Shown: positions 1 to 9,056 of the stretch, in pieces
Layout of the letters: the number at the start of each line of letters is the position of its first letter
Position numbering within the stretch: position 1 is the first letter of the stretch
Source: CAVYVZ01 sp963772065
Lineage (GTDB): Bacteria > Acidobacteriota > Vicinamibacteria > Vicinamibacterales > UBA2999
Assembly: GCA_963772065.1 (NCBI GenBank)
Contig: CAVYVZ010000004.1
Location: 434,001 to 498,000 of the forward strand
Direction: 5' to 3'
Length of the DNA stretch: 64,000 nt
Program-made: the position numbers and the translations under genes
Notes under the pieces: generated by a model
Told to the model about the DNA's origin: nothing
The model's input: only the letters and a program-made list of their open reading frames with translations
Databases searched by the model: none

Positions 1-1620
1 AATCCGACCGCGCGCGATGTTGTCGTCAACGTCCTCGGCGCGCTCGTCGGCTATTCGGCTCTGCGATCGTCACGCAGCGGAACGCATCTCGTGAGGGCGC
101 TCGTTGCCTGCGAACGCTGGCTCGCCAACGCTCGAAATCCCAATCCGCGCCGCGCATCGTTGTTCAGTGTCGGATGGGCAGCGGCATTCGCCACGGTGCT
201 CGGGATTACAGCAGCTCTGCTTCGGCCGGCGCCGCTGCCCGTCGGCGGTCTCGCGGTTGCCAGCCCATTCCTGGATCGCACCACGGGCCCCCTCCGCATT
301 GGCAGTAATGGAGCACGAGGCGGATACTTCAGGGGAACGATAGACGAAGTGCGCATCTATTCGACCGCGCGCACGCAAGCACAGATCGCGGAAGACATGC
401 TGTTGAAGGGTGGCGGTTTGAGGGCCCCTGTCGATCCCGAATTAATCGCCGCGTACGGATTCAATTCGACCGCCGGCGGCGTTGCCCGCGACGATACTGG
501 ACACGGACACGATGGCGTCCTGTCAGCAGCCATATGGACGCCGGACGGGCGGCTCGGCGGCGCGCTGACGTTCGACGGCATCGCCAGCGAGGTGACCATA
601 CCGACCGCGGCGGCGCTCAACCTTGACAAGGCGCTGACGCTGGCAGCGTGGGTGCTACCTTCTGGACAACCCCCGAACGACGCAACGGTGATTGGCCGGT
701 CCGACGACGTCTATTATCTGCGTGCGAGCTCGAACCAGCTCCCGTTCAAGGCGATGGCCGGCGGGCGGTTCGGGGCGATGCCACGGTTCGCGCTTCTTGC
801 CGAGCCATTTCGTTCGGACGACTGGACCCACCTTGCGATGACCTTCGACGGGCAGTTGATTCGCTTGTACGTCAATGGAATGTTGTTGTCGACTCGGGTT
901 CACTGGTCCCCGCATCGTCCCGAGCGCGCCTCCCTGAACGGCGTGGAGCTCACGTCGGGTCTGGTTCCGGATGCGGCTGCCGTCCGGACCGCGCTGATGA
1001 GTACGGTTACGCTCGAAGCGACGCTCGTCTGCGGCGCCCTGGACGACAGACCGGCACCTGCGTTCCTCATCGCTGGCTTGCAAAGCAGCGAACCACTGGC
1101 GCTCGTCGCTTCGGGAAGCGACCTATTCATCAGGCCGCTCGCCTGGCCAGGACGACTGGGTCTGGCATCGCCGGCTACGCGCGTCAGGGGCGCCTTGAAT
1201 AGATGCGAGCCAAGCCGTCGACTCCCGCTCACCATTGCGGGGCCGCTTCAGAATCCTCGCGTAACGCATGGCGACGATGCCCTACGGGTCACCACGCCGG
1301 GCCTCGGGTCCGGATGGGCATTTCTGATCCATGCCGATTTGCTGCCGGATTGGGTGGAGGTCATGGCAACGGCGGTTTGGCTGGCACTGCTCGCGATGCC
1401 GATCGGAATGTGGGCGCGCTGGACCTTCATCGGCGCCGCCGGCCTCGCTCTGGTTATCATGACGCTCCTCTACGTCCCGGACCTTTTTCACGTCCGAAGC
1501 CTGTACGCTCATGAGGTGGCCGCGCTGATGATTGGCAGTAGTCTGGGAATCGTCGCCCGTGCCACCAGCCGTCGAGCGATCGGACCACCGGGCGACTTCG
1601 CCCGAAGTGGGACTGCGTGA
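1..1620 (+). CDS. VanZ-like membrane protein with embedded LamG segment (5' partial)
   Basis: The reading frame is open from base 1, so the gene begins outside the window. A GTG at 91 is only an internal codon. The first visible residues contain an Asp..Asn..Gly pattern (DVVVNVLGALVGY) typical of a VanZ-family helix. A membrane segment follows, then lectin-like LamG sequence (IGSNGARGGYFRGTIDEVRIY, then FNSTAGG, ALTFDG and WTHLAMTFDGQLIRLYVNG), and two more membrane helices near the C-terminus. The EVRIY block, normally the end of a LamG domain, comes before the part that is normally its beginning. Function is unknown; a surface or envelope role is inferred from the membrane and lectin-like parts. 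Its stop overlaps the next start, suggesting co-translation. Confidence 0.75.
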   Translation, partial: NPTARDVVVNVLGALVGYSALRSSRSGTHLVRALVACERWLANARNPNPRRASLFSVGWAAAFATVLGITAALLRPAPLPVGGLAVASPFLDRTTGPLRIGSNGARGGYFRGTIDEVRIYSTARTQAQIAEDMLLKGGGLRAPVDPELIAAYGFNSTAGGVARDDTGHGHDGVLSAAIWTPDGRLGGALTFDGIASEVTIPTAAALNLDKALTLAAWVLPSGQPPNDATVIGRSDDVYYLRASSNQLPFKAMAGGRFGAMPRFALLAEPFRSDDWTHLAMTFDGQLIRLYVNGMLLSTRVHWSPHRPERASLNGVELTSGLVPDAAAVRTALMSTVTLEATLVCGALDDRPAPAFLIAGLQSSEPLALVASGSDLFIRPLAWPGRLGLASPATRVRGALNRCEPSRRLPLTIAGPLQNPRVTHGDDALRVTTPGLGSGWAFLIHADLLPDWVEVMATAVWLALLAMPIGMWARWTFIGAAGLALVIMTLLYVPDLFHVRSLYAHEVAALMIGSSLGIVARATSRRAIGPPGDFARSGTA

Positions 1621-2681
1621 TGGCGTGGCGCGAGATCCCGCAGCGTGAACTTCGCGAGTGGAACCAGCGGCTGCTCCATGAATCGACCGCCTCGATCCGG
1701 CAATACCCGCTCTTCAACGAAGGCCTTCGCGGCTCTGGAGCGCTGTGGGTCACGATTCCGGGCCGGTACGCGTCTCTGATCGCGTGGGCAAGGCGGTGGA
1801 CGACGACACCACGCTATCTGTTGCATCAGGACCCGGATGGCCCCACCAGCTTCGCCTGCATCGTCACCATCGGAGTGCCCGGGTTCCGCGTCGGCTGCAT
1901 CATGGACGGGCCGGTCACACTTGACGGCTCGCCGATGCAAGCTTCAGTGATCCAGGACCTGGTGGCGTGGGCCCGCCGCCACCACTACATCGCTCTCCGG
2001 GTGACGCACTCGGATGAGGCCTTCCTGCAATCGTTGTCAGGGGTGGGACGCTGCGATCGGATCGATGCGGTCCCTTTTTACCCGCGACCGACGAGCGAGC
2101 TGTATGTCGACATCAGCGGAGATGATGCGACCATCCAATCGCGCTTTCAGGCGGTTGCACGCCGGAACATCCGGCAGGCTCGCGACGCCCGATATGAGAT
2201 CTCGATCGATCATGAGCCGCGGGCCTTGGAGAAGGCCTGGCCCGCTTTCGAGTCTCGTTCGGAGCAGAAGGGAATCAGCTACCGGAACCAGAACACGTAC
2301 GCGCGGATGATGCGTGAGGCCGAGCCTCACGGCGCGGCGCATTTGTATACGGCCTGGCTCGACGGACGGCCGATTGCGGCGATTCTGAATCTGCGCGACC
2401 GCACCACCGCGCACTACTTCCTCGGCACCATCGACACAAACGCGCTCGGTGATGCGCCCAGCCCGGCGGCCCTGCTCCACTGGACCGCAATGAAACATGC
2501 AGCGGAGATGGGAGCCACTTTCTACAATCTCGGCACGCGCTCGGGGCCGGTCTATACATTCAAAGCCAAGTTCAGGCCGGTGGAGCACGATCGGCCCGAA
2601 CCGCTGACGCTCATCGTGAACCCGACTCTTTACGGGATGTGGCAGCGGCTGCTGCCGTCGTTGGCGCAGGTCGTCCAGTAG
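1617..2681 (+). CDS. FemAB/GNAT-like aminoacyl- or acyltransferase (Acetyltransf_6 type)
   Basis: A 354-residue soluble protein. The C-terminal half has the conserved FemAB/GNAT layout: an RQARDA basic helix, a stretch like AAHLYTAWLDGRPIAA, then HYFLGTIDTNA and AAEMGATFYNLGTRSGPVYTFKAKF. The last block resembles the phenylalanine- and lysine-rich end of FemAB-type transferases. Family members move an aminoacyl or acyl group to a cell-envelope acceptor; the substrate cannot be read from sequence. The start is GTG at 1617 or ATG at 1620, overlapping the stop of the VanZ/LamG gene. It is a different lineage from the second FemAB-type gene at 12581-13626. Confidence 0.75.
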   Translation: MMAWREIPQRELREWNQRLLHESTASIRQYPLFNEGLRGSGALWVTIPGRYASLIAWARRWTTTPRYLLHQDPDGPTSFACIVTIGVPGFRVGCIMDGPVTLDGSPMQASVIQDLVAWARRHHYIALRVTHSDEAFLQSLSGVGRCDRIDAVPFYPRPTSELYVDISGDDATIQSRFQAVARRNIRQARDARYEISIDHEPRALEKAWPAFESRSEQKGISYRNQNTYARMMREAEPHGAAHLYTAWLDGRPIAAILNLRDRTTAHYFLGTIDTNALGDAPSPAALLHWTAMKHAAEMGATFYNLGTRSGPVYTFKAKFRPVEHDRPEPLTLIVNPTLYGMWQRLLPSLAQVVQ

Positions 2682-2697
2682 GGAACGGTTTCGACGA

Positions 2698-4300
2698 TCA
2701 CCCCCGCAGATCGCGGCGACGCTCCCCGCCATCCGCACCGCCAGCGGTCGTCTGGAATCGGGCCTCTACGGCCCAGCACAGAGCTCGCACCACGCTCAGC
2801 GCCGCCTTGCTGACCCTGAGCTCCTCCTCGGGAGGCATCGGTGCGTGCTCCGAATCCAGCGAGTAGTTGACGATGTACGGCCTGGAGTTCTCGACCAGGC
2901 CTTCGGCGAGCGATTCCGGAATCGGGAGCTTCGATACCACGCGGTGAGCTGACAGGAAGGTCATGCCGATGGGCGTCGCGAGCACGTGCGCCCTGGCGAT
3001 GAACAGCCGTCGGCCTTCCAACAGCGCCGAAGGAACATAGGCTTGAAAGATCCCTTCCTGGTCCTCCAGCTTGAGCCGGTAGCGCAGTTTCGTCAGGACG
3101 GTGGCGACACTGTGACGGTTCATCTCGACGGGGTCGTCAAGGATTGCCTGGGCACGTGCGAGCGACGGAACCTTGAGAAAGACGACCCCTTGGCCCTGGT
3201 CCCGCTCAGGGAACTTGCACACGAGATTGGGAAAGGGGCGGTCAGTCGAAAGGACTTCCGGGAACGAGTGCGCTCCTGTGACCGGCAGCCGTACATCACG
3301 GTCCGGGAACGTCCGCTGGTACGACTCGAGGGCCTGCAGCGACAACGTCTTGTTGTGGAAGAAGGCGTCCAGCGTCGTATGAAACAGTTTGCTTCGTACG
3401 ATGAGCGTCCGATCGCCCTCGAGCGGCGGCACGAGAAACGTCTGCGACAGCCGCCCCTTCGGAGCGTGCCGGTCCTCGAGGACGCTGGCGCGGAGACCGC
3501 AGGCGCGCGCCGTCTGCTCGATGCGGGCAGCCATGATGGCGTCGACTGGGTAGTCGTTGCATGCGAGGAACACCACCGACGTGTAGCCGTGCTCTCGCAC
3601 GAACCGCACGAGGTTGTCCACGAACGGATCGTTCTCGTACAGCCGGCTCCGTTCCTCCATCAAACCAGCATTCAGATTGCTCTCGACGAACCACACGCCC
3701 TCGTCGTTGACGATGAAATCAATGCCGACGACCACCCCCACTGTCGCGTGACGGCTGGGATCGTGCCAATACGCCGCCGTCTCGGGTAGCTGGGGCGTGT
3801 GGCGCAGATACGACGACGCGATGACTCGTGCATCAAGGCCCGCGATCTTGAGCGCGGCAGGCAGTACCGGCTCGCGTCCGATCCTTCCGCGCACCATCAA
3901 CGCTCCGCGGTACAGCTCATGAACGATCCGAGCGTGCCAGATCAGAAACCAGGTTTCTCCCAGGTCCATCAGGTGCCGCAACCGCTTGTAGCGCTCCGGG
4001 GATCTTCGCCGCAACGGTGCGAGTCGCGCGTATCAGCGCGTGGCGCCACGCGGCGCGACGGAGCCACATGCTCCACGAGTCGTCTTGCAGGACGGTGGCG
4101 TATAGACTCTGCCGCGCATCGTCGGGGAGAGTCTCGAACGCCGGAAGGGCACCAACGATCGCCTGGGCCGGCGGTTCAACTCGTCGAGACTGCTGCTCCC
4201 GCACGGCAGCGCGTAGACGAGCTGCGATCCGGCCCGGCACGCGACCATCGCTTTTCACGCTGTGCAGAGCGTCGCGCAGGGCGTCCACAAGTAAGTCCAT
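2698..4300 (-). CDS. ATP-grasp-like protein (one frameshift in the sequence)
   Basis: The C-terminal 438 residues read from a poor TTG codon at 4014. An upstream open frame ending in the same place continues naturally into it (VAAKIP then ERYKRLRHLMDLGETW) if one base is removed from the GGGG run at 3998-4001. The restored protein is about 533 residues, starting at ATG 4300; ATG 4345 is an alternative. Features seen are a GVVVGIDFIVNDEGVWFVES block, like the binding region of glutathionylspermidine-synthase-type ATP-grasp proteins, and VCKFPERDQGQGVVF. Family assignment is tentative and the substrate unknown. It lies directly after another ATP-grasp enzyme on the same strand, so the two may act in one ligation pathway. 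Confidence 0.55.
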
Positions 4301-4328
4301 GTCGTTCACGATGATAACAAGCCGTCTG

Positions 4329-5516
4329 TCATTCCCAGACGCCATCGAGCGAGTCGTGCGCCACGGGCTGCGCGGACCCGAACCTGGCAGCCCTTGAAAC
4401 GGCATCCAGAGTCCAGACCAGAAACGGAAGCGGGTCGGATAGAGAAAGATCGTCGAAGAGAGCGGCCGGCGCCGAAGGAAACAAAAAGTCGGTCAACACG
4501 TCACGCTTCGATGCTGCGTGCCTGAGCCGATACGGGAGCGCGGCCAGTTCGCCACCGATCCAGCGCGTCACGACACCGGTCTTGAACGACGTGATGGGCG
4601 CGACGTCTCCTTCGCGCGCCATCTGGTAAATGAGATAGGGAAAGTCCACGCCCGCGGCAATCGCCTGCGTCAACGAGCCCCAGAGCCGCGGGTTGATGTC
4701 GATCAGATAGGGGACGTCGCTGGCGGCATCGACGATGAAATCGGCCTGACACGGCCCGTGCCAGTGCAGCTCTTCCAGCAGCCGCTGAAAGGCCTGCTCA
4801 GCCGCCTCGTGGCGGACGCTCACCCTCAGCGTTGCCTGTCCTCCCTTCGCGGGGTAGTCGCGCAGTTGGCGGTACCCGACGCTCGCCCGCAGCCGGCCTT
4901 TGTTGAACAGCATCCCGACGCAGTGCGTGTGGCCGACGATCTTCTCCTGGATGAAGAAGCGGTCCCAGGGTTTGTCGACGTAGCTTTCCCGCGCCAGGAG
5001 CTCGCCGAGGACTGGAGCAGAAGGCACTTCCTGTATGCCCCATGCTCCGCCTCCTTGCTTCGGTTTGATGAACACCGGATATCGAAGCTCGCGCAGGCCG
5101 CCGCGCCGCAGCTCCTCGGGGGAGTAGCTTGCGGGAACGGGAATCGCCAGCCTCCGCGCGAGAGGTTCCCAGTCGCGCTTGTTGTGCGCAATCAGGATCT
5201 GCGAGTAATCGGGTACGACCATCGACACGTGCGGGGAGAGCCTGTCTCGGTGCTTGGCGATCAGGAAGGTCTCCTCGAAGACGGGAATGAGCACCTCTGC
5301 ATCCAGCCGCTGGACCTCCTCGATCACCCGGCGCAGGAACCCTTCGGAATCTCGAAACGGCGACGGGTAGATGAAGTGTCCTCTCGAGTAGCGCGACGCG
5401 AAGGACATCGAACGAGGAACGAAGTCGGCGGTGTAGACCGGGACGCCTCTCCGGCCCAGGCTTCGCACGACGTTGTACGCAATCCGGTTCCTGGCGTTGG
5501 TAACGATCACGCTCAT
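4329..5516 (-). CDS. ATP-grasp carboxylate-amine ligase (CarB-like)
   Basis: A 395-residue protein with an N-terminal Rossmann-like pre-ATP-grasp domain (SVIVTNARNRIAYNVVRSLG), then ATP-grasp elements: RYPVFIKPKQGGGAWGI as the lysine and glycine-rich loop, FFIQEKIVG as the adenine-side strand, and VPYLIDINPRLWGSLTQAI, where Asp-Ile-Asn binds metal. Such enzymes join a carboxylate to an amine or thiol through an acyl-phosphate. The partner molecules are not known; a polysaccharide decoration or small peptide is possible given the setting. It lies 27 bases after the deacetylase gene on the same strand and probably shares its transcript. Confidence 0.8.
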   Translation of the reverse strand: MSVIVTNARNRIAYNVVRSLGRRGVPVYTADFVPRSMSFASRYSRGHFIYPSPFRDSEGFLRRVIEEVQRLDAEVLIPVFEETFLIAKHRDRLSPHVSMVVPDYSQILIAHNKRDWEPLARRLAIPVPASYSPEELRRGGLRELRYPVFIKPKQGGGAWGIQEVPSAPVLGELLARESYVDKPWDRFFIQEKIVGHTHCVGMLFNKGRLRASVGYRQLRDYPAKGGQATLRVSVRHEAAEQAFQRLLEELHWHGPCQADFIVDAASDVPYLIDINPRLWGSLTQAIAAGVDFPYLIYQMAREGDVAPITSFKTGVVTRWIGGELAALPYRLRHAASKRDVLTDFLFPSAPAALFDDLSLSDPLPFLVWTLDAVSRAARFGSAQPVAHDSLDGVWE

Positions 5517-5543
5517 CGCGGACGCGACAGGAGCAGGCGCGGG

Positions 5544-6494
5544 CTAAAAAGCCGCGACGGGGGCTGGGATGCGCGCGCCGGCGATGCCACGAGTGGCGGT
5601 CGCCGTCGAGAGCACGTCCATGGCGGGGCCAAACGCGAACTCCCGGAGCAGGCGCCGCAGCCGATGCTCGGTCTTCTCGAGGTTCCGGTAGTGCCGGAAC
5701 CGGCTGAGAAGAGGCGCCGCGATGCGTGGCTGCTCAGGGTCGATCTCCCATGGGTGCAGGTAGAACATGACGGGCTTGGCTTCGACGCGATTCACCCGCT
5801 CGATGCCCCAGCGCGTCCAGGCGTACGGCAGCAGCCGGAAATACCCTCCACCGCCAATCGGCAGGTTCTGGCCCGCGCATCGCACGGTCGAACCGGGGAA
5901 CTCCCAGATTGTGCCATGCGCCACGCTTCTCGAATGGGCGTACCGCGGCGCGTCGGGAATGCCGTAGCGGTCGTGATGAATCGGAAAGATGCTCGCGTCG
6001 TACACATGGCCCTCGGACGCGAGCACGTCCAGCGCCCAGAGCGAATCGCCCGTAATCGAGTAGCTCGGCGCGCGGTAACCGAGGACAGGCGTCCCGGAGA
6101 GGCTTTCGAGGAGCGCCTTCGCGCGGCGCACGTCCTCGCGGAACTGGTCGGGCGTCATGTCGTACACGAGGCCGTGCCCGTACCCATGCGAGGCGATTTC
6201 ATGGCCCGCACGTGCAATGGTGCGCACGAGCGACGGATGGCGCTCGGCCACCCAGCCAAGCACGAAGAACGTCGCGGTGACGGATGCCTGGTCGAACATC
6301 TCCAGGAGCCGCTCGGTGTTGCGGCACACGCGGCTTTCCAGGCCGTCCCAGCGCTCGCGCGAGAGATGTCCGTCGAACGCGCTGACCTGGAAGTAGTCCT
6401 CGACGTCGACGCTCATCGCGTTGAGGATCTGCGAGCCGCTCGATTGGCGCATGTTCGCCGCGAGAAGTGCAAGCGCACCGCCATCTGTCATCAT
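5544..6494 (-). CDS. Polysaccharide deacetylase, XrtA/PEP-CTERM-associated type
   Basis: A NodB-fold deacetylase of 316 residues, possibly starting at a later Met (MRQSSGSQ or MSVDVEDYF). Catalytic and metal motifs are visible: the SVDVEDYFQV aspartates, HEIASHGYGH for the metal histidines, and YRAPSYSI. The C-terminal part (WEFPGSTVRCAGQNLPIGGGGYFRL, FYLHPWEIDPEQPR) matches the extra domain that marks the exosortase-A-associated subfamily. It should remove N-acetyl groups from the nascent exopolysaccharide. No signal peptide is visible, as is usual for this subfamily. It heads a leftward unit with the two ATP-grasp genes. Confidence 0.9.
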   Translation of the reverse strand: MMTDGGALALLAANMRQSSGSQILNAMSVDVEDYFQVSAFDGHLSRERWDGLESRVCRNTERLLEMFDQASVTATFFVLGWVAERHPSLVRTIARAGHEIASHGYGHGLVYDMTPDQFREDVRRAKALLESLSGTPVLGYRAPSYSITGDSLWALDVLASEGHVYDASIFPIHHDRYGIPDAPRYAHSRSVAHGTIWEFPGSTVRCAGQNLPIGGGGYFRLLPYAWTRWGIERVNRVEAKPVMFYLHPWEIDPEQPRIAAPLLSRFRHYRNLEKTEHRLRRLLREFAFGPAMDVLSTATATRGIAGARIPAPVAAF

Positions 6495-6937
6495 CTCGAA
6501 CGCGCCGTGTTTTCAACGGTTTACGTGACAGCGGCAAGCGTCCGCGCGGCTCCGGATCGTGGGTTGTCTGCCCCGGCGGCGACAATAATCTGCGTGGTTC
6601 GCGCTCCAGCGTCCGCGCGCAAAAGGGCGCAGAAGCGCGCAGCCGATTCGTCACAACGGAGCCGGACGCCATCGGACGGCAGTGTAAAATCAAGTACTTA
6701 CGCGAGCATTCCAGAGTCGTCGCGCACGCCGCTTCCGGTGTCGGTCTGTCGATGTGCGTCTCGGCATCCGGTCTGAGTAGACGGGAGTTAACTTGAATAG
6801 GCCATTCGTTGTGCGTCACAGGGAGATCGAGAGGTCGGGGAGATCTTCATATTCCTCCTGATCTCCCCGATCTCCCTGTGAGCCACGGCAAGGCCACTTC
6901 GAGCAACATCCTCAACTCAAGCGAACTCCGGGACTAG
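6495..6937. other. Intergenic region between divergent genes
   Basis: This stretch has no convincing gene. It contains a large imperfect hairpin (6817-6880) and the left copy of a 57-bp inverted repeat (6884-6940). No sigma-70 or sigma-54 promoter could be recognised for the KAS III gene that follows. Confidence 0.6.
6817..6880. repeat. Large inverted-repeat hairpin built from GATCTCCC units
   Basis: The left arm (6817-6845) pairs perfectly over 21 bases with the right arm (6860-6880), apart from an 8-base bulge in the left arm. The loop is 14 bases. The right arm itself repeats GATCTCCC twice. There is no T-run. Both neighbouring genes point away from it, so a terminator is not expected here in the present orientation. 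Confidence 0.75.
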
Positions 6938-6940
6938 ATG
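6884..6940. repeat. Left copy of 57-bp inverted repeat
   Basis: It matches the reverse complement of 16103-16159 at 56 of 57 positions; the only difference is at 6896. It carries the last 18 codons and stop of the gene at 16106-17240 plus the ATG of the next gene. Here that ATG is the start of the KAS III gene. Confidence 0.95.
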
Positions 6941-7987
6941 GCCCAATCAACGATCGCGGGGGTGTCGATCCGCGGCGTCGCCAGCGCCGTGCCCGACATC
7001 ACCTTCAACAACATGCGCGATGCCGCCGCCTTTCCGAAGGAAGAGGTGCGGAAGGTCGTCGCGATGGCAGGCGTCGCCGAGCGCCGCATCGCTGACGCAG
7101 CAACCTGCAGCACCGATCTCTGCTTCGACGCGGCGGAGGTGTTGCTCGACGCCCTCGGGTGGACGCGCGAATCCATCGACGGACTCGTGATGGTCACGCA
7201 AACGCCCGACTACTTCATGCCGTCGTCGAGCTGCGTCCTCCACAAGCGTCTCGGGCTGTCCGATCGATGCGCCGCCTTCGATCTCGGCCTCGGCTGCTCG
7301 GGCTATCCGTACGGCTTGTGGCTGGCCTCGATGATGTTGAAGGGCGGCGATCTGAAGCGCGTCCTGTTGTTGCACGGGGAAACGCCGACACACTATGCAG
7401 GAGACAGCGACCGGGCGGTCTCGCTGCTTTTCGGCGATGCGGGATCCGCGACGGCGGTCGAGCGCGACGACACGGCGGTCGCGCCGTGGTATTTCACGCT
7501 GCATACCGACGGCTCAGGCTTCGATGATCTCATCGTGCAGGCCGGCGGTTTTCGTGATCGGTTCTGCAGCGATGCCCGATCGCACTACGTCCGGATGAAC
7601 GGCGCCAACGTCTTCAACTTCACGATCAAGGTGATTCCACCGCTCATCGCGGATACGCTGCGCCTGAGCGGCCGTTCGGTTGAGGACGTGGACTACTACG
7701 TGTTTCATCAGTCGAACCGGTTCATCATCAAACACCTCATCACGACGTGTCAGCTGCCGTCCGACAAAGTACCGATCGTGCTCGATCGCTACGGCAATCC
7801 TGGCGGCCCATCGGTTCCGTTGACGTTGACACAAGGCCTCGGCGACGCGGCCGGCGCGAGGCCGCTATCCGTCATGCTGCTCGGCTACGGGGCGGGGCTC
7901 TCCTGGGGAGCCGCGCTGGTGCCGCTGCCGGCAGGCATCGTGATCCGCCATATGGAATCCGCGTCGCGTCAGGCCAGTTCCGTATGA
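6938..7987 (+). CDS. 3-oxoacyl-ACP synthase III-like (KAS III)
   Basis: A thiolase-fold enzyme of 349 residues with the KAS III catalytic triad visible: Cys120 in LGLGCSGYPYG, His257 in YYVFHQSN and Asn287 in RYGNPGGPS. KAS III enzymes condense a starter acyl-CoA with malonyl-ACP. Because reductases, a carrier protein and a dehydratase follow in the same unit, it probably starts a dedicated short acyl chain rather than housekeeping fatty acids. Its ATG directly follows a stop codon that belongs to the copied end of another gene (inverted repeat). Its own stop overlaps the next start (ATGA). Confidence 0.92.
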   Translation: MAQSTIAGVSIRGVASAVPDITFNNMRDAAAFPKEEVRKVVAMAGVAERRIADAATCSTDLCFDAAEVLLDALGWTRESIDGLVMVTQTPDYFMPSSSCVLHKRLGLSDRCAAFDLGLGCSGYPYGLWLASMMLKGGDLKRVLLLHGETPTHYAGDSDRAVSLLFGDAGSATAVERDDTAVAPWYFTLHTDGSGFDDLIVQAGGFRDRFCSDARSHYVRMNGANVFNFTIKVIPPLIADTLRLSGRSVEDVDYYVFHQSNRFIIKHLITTCQLPSDKVPIVLDRYGNPGGPSVPLTLTQGLGDAAGARPLSVMLLGYGAGLSWGAALVPLPAGIVIRHMESASRQASSV

Positions 7988-8757
7988 CGCTGCCGCCGGG
8001 CAGCTTGCTCTCGTTCGATGGCCGATGGATCGTCGTGACGGGAGCCTCGTCGGGGATCGGGCGCGCCTGCGCGATCGAGCTCGCCGCTCATGGTGCGCGG
8101 ATCGTGATGATCGGGCGCAATGCGGCCGGGCTGGGCGAGACGGGCGCGCAGCTCGCGGGAAGCGGTCATCAGACGGCGACGCTGGATCTCGACGAATTGG
8201 AGAAGATCGGACCGACCATCCGACGTACCGCGGAGGCCACCGGGCCTCTCTACGGCCTCTGTCACGCCGCCGGCGTCGTCGTCACGAGCCCTCTGAGCGC
8301 GACGACGAGCGACGTCGTCGAACGCATGATGAGGGTGAACCTGCTGGCGGGCCTCGAGCTCGCCAGGGCTGTCACACGCCGCGACGTGATGACGCCGGAA
8401 GGCGGAAGCCTGCTGTTCCTGTCGTCGGTCTATGCCACCGGCGGCGCCGCCGGCGAAACGGGCTACAGCGCCACCAAGGGCGCTGTGGCGGCGGCGGCCC
8501 GGTCGATGGCGGTGGAGCTGGCGCGCCGGAGCATTCGCGTGAATACCATCTCGCCGGGAATGGTGCGGACGCCGATGACCGAATCGGCGCTGTCCGTTCT
8601 CTCGAGCGAACAGATCGGCGCCATCGAGCAGAAGCACCCGCTCGGCGCCGGCACGCCTGCCGACGTGGCGCGTGCGGCGGCGTTCCTGTTGTCTCCCGCC
8701 GCCGCGTGGATCACAGGCGCCGACCTGGCGGTGGACGGCGGATACTCCGCGCATTGA
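7984..8757 (+). CDS. Short-chain dehydrogenase/reductase (FabG-like)
   Basis: A 257-residue SDR. The nucleotide-binding motif is TGASSGIG, the active-site Ser lies in LFLSSVYATGG, and the catalytic pair is in YSATKGAVAAAARSMA. The C-terminal ITGADLAVDGGYSAH is typical of FabG-like reductases. It most likely reduces the 3-ketoacyl product of the preceding KAS III. The ATG at 7984 overlaps the KAS III stop; the frame is open further upstream, but that part overlaps KAS III coding sequence. Confidence 0.9.
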   Translation: MTLPPGSLLSFDGRWIVVTGASSGIGRACAIELAAHGARIVMIGRNAAGLGETGAQLAGSGHQTATLDLDELEKIGPTIRRTAEATGPLYGLCHAAGVVVTSPLSATTSDVVERMMRVNLLAGLELARAVTRRDVMTPEGGSLLFLSSVYATGGAAGETGYSATKGAVAAAARSMAVELARRSIRVNTISPGMVRTPMTESALSVLSSEQIGAIEQKHPLGAGTPADVARAAAFLLSPAAAWITGADLAVDGGYSAH

Positions 8758-8777
8758 GGGTGTGAGGTGCTGCTGAC

Positions 8778-9053
8778 GTGACGACCGGTCAAGCCGATCC
8801 GCGAGGCGAGCTGTCGCTCGGAAACGCCCTCGAATGGATCGCCGAGCTGTTCGAGGAGCCGACAGACAGAATCCAGGCCAGCACGCCGCGTGGCGATGTG
8901 GCCGCATGGGACTCGCTCGGTCAGCTCGTGCTGATGTCTGCGCTCGACCAGCGCTTCGGGATCCGCCTCACTCAGGAGGAGCTCGCGTCGCTCCGATCCA
9001 TCCAGGACATTCTCAATGTCCTCGGCAACCACGGGCGTCTCTCGCGCCAGTGA
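8778..9053 (+). CDS. Acyl carrier protein
   Basis: A 91-residue phosphopantetheine carrier. The attachment serine is Ser46 in AAWDSLGQLVLMSAL, followed by the usual second helix. The start is GTG at 8778. It carries the growing or finished acyl chain for the surrounding KAS III, reductases and dehydratase, and possibly delivers it to the acyltransferase-like protein encoded four bases downstream. Confidence 0.88.
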   Translation: MTTGQADPRGELSLGNALEWIAELFEEPTDRIQASTPRGDVAAWDSLGQLVLMSALDQRFGIRLTQEELASLRSIQDILNVLGNHGRLSRQ

Positions 9054-9056
9054 CCC

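Noticed and set aside
3917..4405. A separate 162-residue gene
   Set aside because: Its sequence runs into the downstream ATP-grasp-like protein when one base is removed, so it is treated as that protein's N-terminus.
4518..6776. A 752-codon open frame on the plus strand
   Set aside because: It lies antisense to the ATP-grasp and deacetylase genes, has an Arg/Asp/His-rich composition and no family motif. It is a shadow of high-G+C codon use.
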